DNA of 6,573 nt from assembly GCA_903907885.1 (NCBI GenBank), contig CAIVPY010000012.1, forward strand, positions 1 to 6,573, given 5' to 3'. Source of the DNA: an uncultured Bacteroidota bacterium (GTDB taxonomy: Bacteria > Bacteroidota > Bacteroidia > UKL13-3). A program made the position numbers and the translations under genes. Under the pieces are notes generated by a model, which was not told the DNA's origin, did not search any database, and saw only the letters and a program-made list of their open reading frames with translations. Below, in pieces: positions 1 through 5,745 of the stretch. The stretch's first letter is position 1; each line of letters starts with the position of its first letter.

Positions 1-2
1 CA

Positions 3-287
3 GTAGGTGCTGTTTTTGCTTGCGTTAGCATTTTGATAACTACCACAGGATTTTCATATTATGTTAATTATTTTAACACTTATAATAAAGTATATGGGTC
101 TATAGGAGTGCTTATTGTAATTATGATGCTTATTTATATTAATATGTATATTCTGTTGTTGGGTTATGAGTTAAATGTAGCTATTGATCTAGCATCTAAA
201 CAAGAAAATAAAAACATAGCAAGAAGACAAAGACAAAATAAAATTATCTTTTTAGACTCTCCTATTACTGAAACAAATACAGAATAA
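3..287 (+). CDS. YihY/BrkB-family inner membrane protein, C-terminal fragment
   Basis: This is the last 94 codons of a gene that begins before the window; the frame is open from base 3 to the TAA at 285-287. The residues read VGAVFACVSIL, then GFSYYVNYFNTYNKVYGSIG, then a long hydrophobic helix ending in LLLGYELN. That order (GAxFA, a helix ending in YYV, the N-x-Y-x-YGS-x-G turn, a final helix with LLLGxELN) is the C-terminal signature of the YihY/BrkB (UPF0761) family. These are polytopic inner membrane proteins of about 300 residues whose function is not firmly known, despite the old 'ribonuclease BN' label. A short charged cytoplasmic tail (KNIARRQRQNK) follows. The TTG at 33 lies inside the conserved region and is not a start. 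The gene converges on the BatA-type gene with 7 bases between stop codons, and no terminator hairpin is visible there. Confidence 0.85.
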   Translation, partial: VGAVFACVSILITTTGFSYYVNYFNTYNKVYGSIGVLIVIMMLIYINMYILLLGYELNVAIDLASKQENKNIARRQRQNKIIFLDSPITETNTE

Positions 288-294
288 CTTATAT

Positions 295-2316
295 CTATTT
301 CATTATCCTAAGCAAAAGTATTTCAATCAAGATAAAAGCGAAAGCTGCTAAAAGAGCATATTTCCAATACGAAATTCCATATTCCTCTAATTCGATTTTT
401 TTCTTCATAGTGCTGATATCTTCTTTAATGATTTCGGCCGATGGGTTAATCTTCTCCAAATCGCTTTTCGTGAAATTTCCCATATACGATTCCACTCTAT
501 TGTAATTGAATGAAACACTTGCAAGCAATTTGGTTTTGTCTGCTCCCTTAATATGATAGGAACCTACATCATTTATTTGCTCATCAACAAACATGGTTTT
601 ACTTTCCTGATTGTTTTTGATATTTGCTACCATTTCAAACTTATCTTTGCTGATATACCCAATTTTATCATCATTCTCAGTTTTGAATTTAATTAACTTG
701 TCTTTGCCAATGGTATAATACAATTCAGGTGCTATTTGCTTTCCTATAGCAATTTTTAAAATGAAAGGAACAAAGAAGGCATGTTTTTGAAATGAGCTAA
801 ATTCATCACTAAATGGCGAGGCAGAGTAGAATATTTTTCCCTTTCCTAGATCCGATTTGAAGATAAATGGGCTTCCGTTATTGAGGGAAAAAATATCAGA
901 ACCTCTTGTGCTTGATGAAATACTAAAAGGATAATAGGCATGCAAACTAGGGGCATCAATGTTTTGAGGATGTTTGTTGAATACCCCTTTAAACAATTCA
1001 TCTTGTGTATTTATCTTATCAATCTTCAATTCTTGCCTAGTTAGTTCAGCATATTGTATGTTTGACAAACTAGATGATAGAGCATTCAGACCCTGCATTT
1101 GAGAACTGTTTGAAGGTGGAATAATAAGCAAATAGCCACCATTCAATACTTGTTTTTTTAGTTCTTCAATCAAACCTGTAGAAATGTTTTCAGCTTCGTT
1201 AAGTATGATAAGTTGCTTGTTTTTAAAAGCCGAAAAGTCGAGTTGTTTAATATTTTGTATGCTACTTTGGTAATAGTCATCCACCTTTAACACTTGGTTT
1301 AAGAAGGCATTATCTTTTTTATCATTAATGATAAGCACTTCAGCTTTGTAGCTTGGCGAAATGGTAAAATAGAGTTTATCGTCAAAGGTGATGGGGTTAT
1401 CAATGATACTCAACTCAAAATTTTGAAAAGCCTCTTTACTGCTTGTAAAAGTAAGGTCTATATCGACATAAGAATGACTCTCACAACTGAAATTTTGTAA
1501 AGCTTTTTGTACTTTGTTTATTGTTAAAACTAAGGGTTGGTTTTCCGATTTATCATCACTTTCATTTCTTAGTCTAACCTTTAATGTAACGGGTGAATTA
1601 GGTTTTATTAAAGGTGTTAAAAGCCAAGCTGAATCAATGAAAATATTTTGTTGTTTTTCTGCTTCAATGGGTATGAATTTTACCAATAAGTTTGAATCCA
1701 TTTCGTAGCTTGTAGCATTAAGTTGTTTCTCTTGAAAATCGCTGATGATGTAAGAGATTCTTTCGCTGTTATTCTGACTTAAAGCTTGCGATTGACGTGA
1801 TAAGATTTGACTTAGGTTTTTGTTTGAAGCACTTAATGTTATTTCATCAAGCATGTTTAGAAAATCTTGTTTATTAACCAATCTTTGGTGTTTACCTTCA
1901 AAATCGTTGCTAAGCAATTGAAATTGGCAGTCGTTTTTATACACATCAACTATTTGTCGGACCTTGTTTTTAGCCGTTTCGAGCAGTTCACCTTCTTTAC
2001 CCATTGTACTCATGCTAAAACTGTTATCTATGAAAATGCTAACTGTTTTATCCTTTTGAATGCTTTTGTTTTTTTGAAAAGGTAGGTAAGGTTGGGCAAA
2101 TGCAATCACTAAAAACGATATGGCTAAAATCCTACATAGCAATACCAACCAGTTTTTTATGTTCTGTTGTTTTTGGTTTTTTTCGATAACTTGTTTTAAG
2201 AAACGAATGTCGCTAAAGACTATTTTTTTATACCTTCTGAAATTAAACAGATGGATTATGATAGGTATGGATATGGCAAATAAGGCAAATAAAAACCCCG
2301 GATAAACAAATTGCAT
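295..2316 (-). CDS. BatA-domain membrane protein with VWA-like domain
   Basis: A 673-residue membrane-anchored protein. The N-terminus (MQFVYPGFLFALFAISIPIIIHLFNFRR) is the BatA/Aerotolerance N-terminal double-membrane domain: helix 1 at about residues 7-24, the basic FRRYKKIVFSDIRFLK linker, and helix 2 at about 56-74 ending in AQPYLPF. A von Willebrand A-like domain follows, with the MIDAS-type DxSxS at D97-N-S99-F-S101 and a probable later metal-site or structural Asp in YIISDFQ (D193). The middle is a long region, probably beta-rich and extracytoplasmic, without motifs I recognise. A single helix at about 650-671 (YWKYALLAAFAFILIEILLLR) closes the protein. It is about twice the length of classical BatA (about 330 residues) and has no moxR or other bat genes beside it here, so the name batA is not used. 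The role is unknown; envelope integrity or stress is the usual guess. I chose the ATG at 2314-2316 because the family starts with MxFxxPxFL; an in-frame TTG at 2352 would add 12 unrelated residues and lies inside a candidate -7 element. Confidence 0.85.
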   Translation of the reverse strand: MQFVYPGFLFALFAISIPIIIHLFNFRRYKKIVFSDIRFLKQVIEKNQKQQNIKNWLVLLCRILAISFLVIAFAQPYLPFQKNKSIQKDKTVSIFIDNSFSMSTMGKEGELLETAKNKVRQIVDVYKNDCQFQLLSNDFEGKHQRLVNKQDFLNMLDEITLSASNKNLSQILSRQSQALSQNNSERISYIISDFQEKQLNATSYEMDSNLLVKFIPIEAEKQQNIFIDSAWLLTPLIKPNSPVTLKVRLRNESDDKSENQPLVLTINKVQKALQNFSCESHSYVDIDLTFTSSKEAFQNFELSIIDNPITFDDKLYFTISPSYKAEVLIINDKKDNAFLNQVLKVDDYYQSSIQNIKQLDFSAFKNKQLIILNEAENISTGLIEELKKQVLNGGYLLIIPPSNSSQMQGLNALSSSLSNIQYAELTRQELKIDKINTQDELFKGVFNKHPQNIDAPSLHAYYPFSISSSTRGSDIFSLNNGSPFIFKSDLGKGKIFYSASPFSDEFSSFQKHAFFVPFILKIAIGKQIAPELYYTIGKDKLIKFKTENDDKIGYISKDKFEMVANIKNNQESKTMFVDEQINDVGSYHIKGADKTKLLASVSFNYNRVESYMGNFTKSDLEKINPSAEIIKEDISTMKKKIELEEYGISYWKYALLAAFAFILIEILLLRIMK

Positions 2317-2349
2317 AACACAATAATAAGCTACTAAAGCCTTTGCTTC

Positions 2350-2357
2350 CAAATTTA
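2350..2357 (-). promoter_or_regulatory. possible -7 element of the BatA-type gene promoter
   Basis: Read on the - strand this is TAAATTTG, an exact match to the Bacteroidota -7 consensus TAnnTTTG. It lies 33 bases upstream of the ATG at 2316, which leaves room for a leader of about 27 bases. No TTTG or TTG is found at the expected distance upstream (the nearest TTG is 28 bases away), so only half of the promoter is supported. Its position downstream of the htpG terminator fits an independent transcript for this gene. Confidence 0.35.
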
Positions 2358-2410
2358 GTTTATAAAAATGGTCTTATGCTTATTTCAATTATTTGCTTTT
2401 TTAAATGAAT

Positions 2411-2445
2411 AAAAAAAGGGAATTGAAATAACTTTCAATTCCCTT
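2411..2445 (-). terminator. intrinsic terminator of htpG
   Basis: A perfect 13-bp inverted repeat, AAGGGAATTGAAA at 2416-2428 and TTTCAATTCCCTT at 2433-2445, with the 4-base loop TAAC. On the - strand the stem runs directly into five further Ts (2415-2411), the form of a Rho-independent terminator. On the + strand the stem is followed by CACTCAAACC without a T-run, so it works in one direction only. It begins about 80 bases after the htpG stop codon and ends about 95 bases before the BatA-type start, separating the two - strand genes. Confidence 0.88.
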
Positions 2446-2527
2446 CACTCAAACCCAATAAAACAAAGCGGTTACCCGTTTTTTATATTTTCCATTTTAA
2501 GTGTTTATTAAATTAGTATAAAAATTT

Positions 2528-4336
2528 TTATAACATTCCATAACTTCTGTTGATGAAGTTAGTTAGTGCTTCACCTTGCAAAAGGTTTTGAGATAGCAAA
2601 GCTAAATCAAAAGCATTTTTTAGAAGGCCTTCTTTTTCAATATCGTCAGTTATTTTAACCAATTTACTGCTAAGACTATGATTGCTATTAATGATAACAT
2701 TCCAAGATTCAGGCATGGCTCCAAACATATTCATGCCCTGCATGGCAGCCATATCTTTCATTCTGCGCTCCCACTCAGGCTTGATAATACTTATGAAATT
2801 ATCATCTGGAGCTAGTGCTTCAGTTTCAAATTTAAATCTCACATCGGCTTTAAATTGATTTTCGAAAGCTTCTTTCAATGCCTTTTCATCATCCGCACTC
2901 AGAACAGATTCATTTTTGGTATCTTTATCAACCAATTTATCTACCGACTCAGAGTCCACGCGCTTCATGGATACACCTTCGAATTTATTTTCTAAGGTTG
3001 AGATAAAATGACCATCCAAAACACCATTCAATTTCAATATATCATAGCCACGTTTCTCAATGGTTTTGATAAATGAATCTTGTGCCAATGGATTGTTTGA
3101 ATAAATGAAAACTACTTTATTTTCTTTATCGGTTTGCAATACTGAAACCTTCTCCTTGTATTCTTCAATGGTATAGTTTTCGCCTTTTATGTTTTGCAAC
3201 AAACAGAACTTGGTTGCTCTATCATAGAACTTAGGTTCAGCTATCATACCATATTTAACAAAGGTTCCAACATTTTCCCATTTCTCTTCAAACTCTTTTC
3301 TATCTGTTTTAAAAATCTCTTCCAACTTATCAGCTACCTTTTTGGTAATGTGTGCATTTATTTTCTTCACATTCGCATCACCTTGCAAATAGCTACGACT
3401 CACGTTTAACGGAATATCTGGAGAATTAATCACACCATGCAACAACATCAAAAACTCAGGGACAATATCTTGAACTGAATCGGTGATGAAAACTTGGTTG
3501 CTATACAATTGAATTTTGTTGCGTTGTGCTTCAAACTCATCTTTAATCTTAGGGAAGTATAAAATTCCAGTAAGATTGAAAGGATAATCCACATTCAAAT
3601 GAATCCAGAACAAAGGTGGCTCGCTCATTGGATACAATTCGCGATAGAATTGCTCGTAGTCTTCTTTTTTCAAATCAGCAGGAGCTTTTGTCCAGAGAGG
3701 TTGGGTATTGTTTATGATTTTCTCTTCAAACTCAATCTCGATAGGTAAGAATTTACAATGCTTATCTAAAATATTTTTGATTCTAAAATTATCATTGAAT
3801 TCCAAAGCATCATCAGCCAAATGAAGAATAATCTCAGTTCCTCTATCGGTTTTGGCATCATCCATTATTTCGAACTCAGTGCTGCCTTCGCAGGTCCATC
3901 TAACAGCTTTTGCACCTTCTTTGTACGACAATGAAACCAACTCCACTTTTTTGGCCACCATAAAGGCTGAGTAGAAACCCAAACCAAAATGACCAATGAT
4001 TTGGTTGGCATTGTCTTTATATTTTTCTAAAAACTCCTCGGCACTACTAAAGGCCACTTGGTTGATGTATTTTTTTACTTCTTCTTCAGTTAAACCAATA
4101 CCTCTATCAATAATATGAAGGGTCTTATTGTCTTTGTCCAATTTTACCACTATTTTGGTTTCACCTAATTCGCCTTTCATTTCGCCCATAGAGGCTAGGG
4201 TTTTCAACTTTTGGGTAGCATCTACTGCATTTGAAATTAACTCACGCAAAAAGATTTCATGGTCGCTATACAAAAACTTTTTGATGATGGGAAAGATGTT
4301 TTCGGTATGTACCGATATGGTTCCTTTTTCTGACAT
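2528..4336 (-). CDS. htpG: molecular chaperone HtpG (Hsp90 family)
   Basis: Cytosolic ATP-dependent Hsp90 chaperone of 602 residues, close to the 624 of E. coli HtpG, working as a homodimer on late folding and stress-damaged clients. The N-terminal GHKL ATPase domain is complete: FLRELISNAVDA with catalytic E32 and Mg-binding N36, IIDRGIGLT with nucleotide-binding D77 and G79/G81, and the lid loop IGHFGLGFYSAF at 114-125. The middle domain contains GILYFPK and LNVSRSYLQ, whose Arg corresponds to the gamma-phosphate-contacting residue. The C-terminal dimerisation region ends in LLSQNLLQGEALTNFINRSYGML. I place the start at the ATG 4334-4336 (MSEKGTISVHTEN), where the family begins; the in-frame extension to a TTG at 4405 encodes a low-complexity stretch in the intergenic region. 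There is no Shine-Dalgarno site, only an A/T-rich leader. The gene stands alone, divergent from the PD40 gene, with its own terminator at 2411-2445. No key residue is missing. Confidence 0.97.
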   Translation of the reverse strand: MSEKGTISVHTENIFPIIKKFLYSDHEIFLRELISNAVDATQKLKTLASMGEMKGELGETKIVVKLDKDNKTLHIIDRGIGLTEEEVKKYINQVAFSSAEEFLEKYKDNANQIIGHFGLGFYSAFMVAKKVELVSLSYKEGAKAVRWTCEGSTEFEIMDDAKTDRGTEIILHLADDALEFNDNFRIKNILDKHCKFLPIEIEFEEKIINNTQPLWTKAPADLKKEDYEQFYRELYPMSEPPLFWIHLNVDYPFNLTGILYFPKIKDEFEAQRNKIQLYSNQVFITDSVQDIVPEFLMLLHGVINSPDIPLNVSRSYLQGDANVKKINAHITKKVADKLEEIFKTDRKEFEEKWENVGTFVKYGMIAEPKFYDRATKFCLLQNIKGENYTIEEYKEKVSVLQTDKENKVVFIYSNNPLAQDSFIKTIEKRGYDILKLNGVLDGHFISTLENKFEGVSMKRVDSESVDKLVDKDTKNESVLSADDEKALKEAFENQFKADVRFKFETEALAPDDNFISIIKPEWERRMKDMAAMQGMNMFGAMPESWNVIINSNHSLSSKLVKITDDIEKEGLLKNAFDLALLSQNLLQGEALTNFINRSYGML

Positions 4337-4400
4337 AATTAAATAATTTGAAAATGGGTTAATTGATAATTTGTTACTAATTGTTATTTCAATCTCAATA

Positions 4401-4495
4401 GTCAAATGACGTTCCTAAAGGCAATTGGCTGTCAAATAGTCGGCAAAACTGAAATTTTGTGATTTTTATGGGTTTTAAGCTGACCATTATTTGAC
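4401..4495. repeat. three copies of GTCAAAT in the htpG/PD40 divergent region
   Basis: GTCAAATGAC at 4401-4410 and GTCAAATAGT at 4431-4440 are direct copies exactly 30 bases apart. A third copy, GTCAAATAAT, lies on the opposite strand at 4486-4495. The third contains the -33 TTTG of the PD40 gene promoter, so the others, read on the - strand as ATTTGAC, may be -33 or -7 parts of htpG promoters, or all three may be sites for one regulator. No exact TAnnTTTG faces htpG in this region. Function is inferred from position and repetition only. Confidence 0.4.
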
Positions 4496-4518
4496 ATGGT
4501 ATATTCTTCTTACATTTG
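4490..4518 (+). promoter_or_regulatory. Bacteroidota-type promoter of the PD40 gene
   Basis: TTTG at 4490-4493 and TACATTTG at 4511-4518 are separated by 17 bases. They match the Bacteroidota primary sigma factor consensus, -33 TTTG and -7 TAnnTTTG. Transcription would start near 4524, giving a leader of about 30 bases that is A-rich before the ATG at 4557, as is usual in this phylum. The -33 element lies between the short inverted repeats ACCAT (4483-4487) and ATGGT (4496-4500), which might be an operator. Confidence 0.65.
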
Positions 4519-4556
4519 CCATTGTTGCATCTTGCAATCGTCAAAACAAAACATAC

Positions 4557-5596
4557 ATGAAAAAGACAATCCTCTTTATACTCTCTTTTATGGCCCTGCA
4601 TGGCATGGCCCAAAACACTGAAAAGCATTTCAAAAACCTGAAACAACTCACCTATGGTGGTGATAATGCTGAAGCTTATTGGAGTTTTGACAATAAGAAC
4701 CTGAGTTTTCAGAGCAATAACAAGGCTTGGGGCTTACAATGTGACCAAATATTCAACATGAATATTGAAGAAGCAAAGAAAGATACCAATTACCATCCGC
4801 CACTGATTAGCACTGGACTTGGCCGTACCACTTGCAGCTATTTTATGCCGGGCAACAAATCCATCCTTTTTGCCTCAACACATTTGGCATCCAATGATTG
4901 TCCTCCTGAGCCACCACGTGGCGCTAAATACCTATGGGCCATTTATGAAAGTTTCGACATTTTCGTGTCCGACTTGAATGGAAAAATCACCAAACAATTG
5001 ACCAACAGCCCTGGCTATGATGCCGAAGCTACGGTATCTCCCAAGGGAGACAAAATTGTTTTCACCTCCACCCGCGGTGGCGACCTTGACCTTTGGATTA
5101 TGGATATTGATGGCAAAAATCAAAAGCAAATTACCTCTGGTTTAGGTTATGATGGAGGTGCATTTTCTCACCTGATGGAAAGCAATTGGTGTTCAGAGCC
5201 TCTCGTCCACAAACGGATGAAGAGGTAAAAGAATACAAAGATTACCTTTCAAAAGGCCTTGTAGCCCCTACCAATATGGAGATTTACACTTGCAACATTG
5301 ATGGAAGCAACCTTAAACAAGTAACACATTTGGGCAAAGCCAATTGGGCTCCTTTCTTTCACCCCAATGGCAAGAAAATTATTTTCTCGAGCAATCACCA
5401 TTCAACAAAAGGTTACGATTTTCAGTTATTTATGATTGACGCAGATGGCAAGAATTTAGAACGCATCACCAACGAAAGTATGTTTAATGCCTTCCCTATG
5501 TTTTCTCCTGATGGCAAAAAATTGGTATTTTCGTCAAATCGCAATAACCATGGCACACGAGATACCAATCTATTTTTGGCTGATTGGGTAGAATAA
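4557..5596 (+). pseudogene. secreted TolB-like (PD40) beta-propeller protein, frameshifted
   Basis: The gene starts at ATG 4557-4559 with a signal peptide (MKKTILFILSFMALHGMAQ, likely cut near residue 18-19). A TTG start at 4491 is rejected because it lies in the promoter. WD40-like PD40 blades follow: LKQLTYGG from about 28, DAEATVSPKGDKIVFTSTRGG with LWIMDIDGKNQKQIT at about 155-195, then GGAF(F)SPDGKQLVFRASR, NWAPFFHPNGKKIIFSSNHHS and FNAFPMFSPDGKKLVFSSNRN, ending in LFLADWVE. The first frame stops at 5228 after 223 residues. The rest (about 5165-5596) is one frame back. Adding one T to the T-run 5163-5166 turns AFSHLM into AFFSPDGKQLVF and restores a 346-residue protein. Both halves are otherwise intact, so this is either a very recent mutation or a sequence error. 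The intact protein would be exported; PD40 propellers bind proteins or sugars or accompany peptidases, and its exact role is unknown. It is upstream of, and co-oriented with, a secreted M28 peptidase. Confidence 0.85.
5163..5166 (+). other. frameshift site: apparent loss of one T
   Basis: The run reads GCA TTTT CTCACCTGAT. With five Ts it would read GCA TTT TTC TCA CCT GAT, giving the A-F-F-S-P-D of a normal PD40 blade (xFSPDG). With four Ts the frame continues as FSHLMESNW and stops at 5226-5228. The break is therefore placed to within a few bases. The neighbouring sequence is not a canonical X-XXY-YYZ slippery heptamer. Confidence 0.85.
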
Positions 5597-5597
5597 A

Positions 5598-5610
5598 ATT
5601 GCCGGGCCTT
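5598..5610 (+). repeat. half-copy of the hairpin repeat
   Basis: ATTGCCGGGCCTT starts one base after the PD40 stop codon. It equals, with one change, the reverse complement of the right arm of hairpin 2 and its flank (5672-5684), and its GCCGGGCCTT differs at one base from the left arm GCCGAGCCTT at 5660-5669. It lacks its own right half. It could pair with 5672-5684 over 13 bp including one G:U pair, enclosing hairpin 1 and competing with hairpin 2. Confidence 0.6.
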
Positions 5611-5650
5611 TATCTATTGCCATGCCTTGAAAGGCATGGCAATAGATAAA
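5609..5650 (+). repeat. hairpin 1 of the TGAA-loop repeat cluster
   Basis: A perfect 19-bp inverted repeat (arms 5609-5627 and 5632-5650) with loop TGAA. The inner part is GCCATGCCT/AGGCATGGC and the outer flank is TATCTATT/AATAGATA. No T-run follows on either strand, so it is not a standard intrinsic terminator, although a stem this strong could stall polymerase or protect the 3' end of the PD40 transcript. Confidence 0.85.
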
Positions 5651-5659
5651 AAATTAAAA

Positions 5660-5688
5660 GCCGAGCCTTGAAAGGCTCGGCAATAGAT
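5660..5688 (+). repeat. hairpin 2 of the TGAA-loop repeat cluster
   Basis: A 9-bp stem, GCCGAGCCT (5660-5668) and AGGCTCGGC (5673-5681), with loop TGAA, followed by AATAGAT as in hairpin 1. Compared with hairpin 1, two base pairs in the stem are changed on both sides so that pairing is kept. The left TATCTATT flank is absent. Confidence 0.8.
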
Positions 5689-5706
5689 AGAATAATCAAT
5701 TCATTT

Positions 5707-5728
5707 ATACTGCTTTGAAAGGCGGTAT
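5707..5728 (+). repeat. hairpin 3 of the TGAA-loop repeat cluster
   Basis: A diverged copy: ATACTGCTT (5707-5715), loop TGAA (5716-5719), AGGCGGTAT (5720-5728). All nine pairs can form, two of them as G:U. The core TTTGAAAGGC resembles CTTGAAAGGC of copies 1 and 2, while the outer stem is different but still complementary. It ends 17 bases before the M28 start codon, so in RNA it could affect translation initiation there. Confidence 0.65.
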
Positions 5729-5745
5729 CATAAAATCAAACAAAA

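Noticed and set aside
2317..2352. N-terminal extension of the BatA-type protein to a TTG at 2352
   Set aside because: The 12 extra residues (MEAKALVAYYCV) are not part of the family, and the region overlaps a TAAATTTG promoter-like element; ATG 2314-2316 matches the family start.
4337..4405. N-terminal extension of HtpG to a TTG at 4405
   Set aside because: It encodes a low-complexity stretch upstream of the canonical MSEKGTISVHTEN start and would run into the divergent control region.
4395..4646. 83-residue - strand open frame across the htpG/PD40 gap
   Set aside because: It overlaps the PD40 promoter and signal peptide in antisense, has no recognisable domain and is explained as a chance frame.
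5163..5169. Programmed -1 ribosomal frameshift in the PD40 gene
   Set aside because: The site is A TTT TCT, not a slippery X-XXY-YYZ heptamer, and a run of four Ts is too short for transcriptional slippage; no obvious stimulatory stem follows. Propeller proteins of this type are not known to use recoding.
5609..5681. Hairpins 1 and 2 as intrinsic terminators
   Set aside because: Neither stem is followed by a T-run on either strand, in clear contrast with the htpG terminator at 2411-2445.
5598..5728. CRISPR array
   Set aside because: There are only three diverged copies, with unequal spacing and no unique spacers of constant length, and no cas genes nearby.
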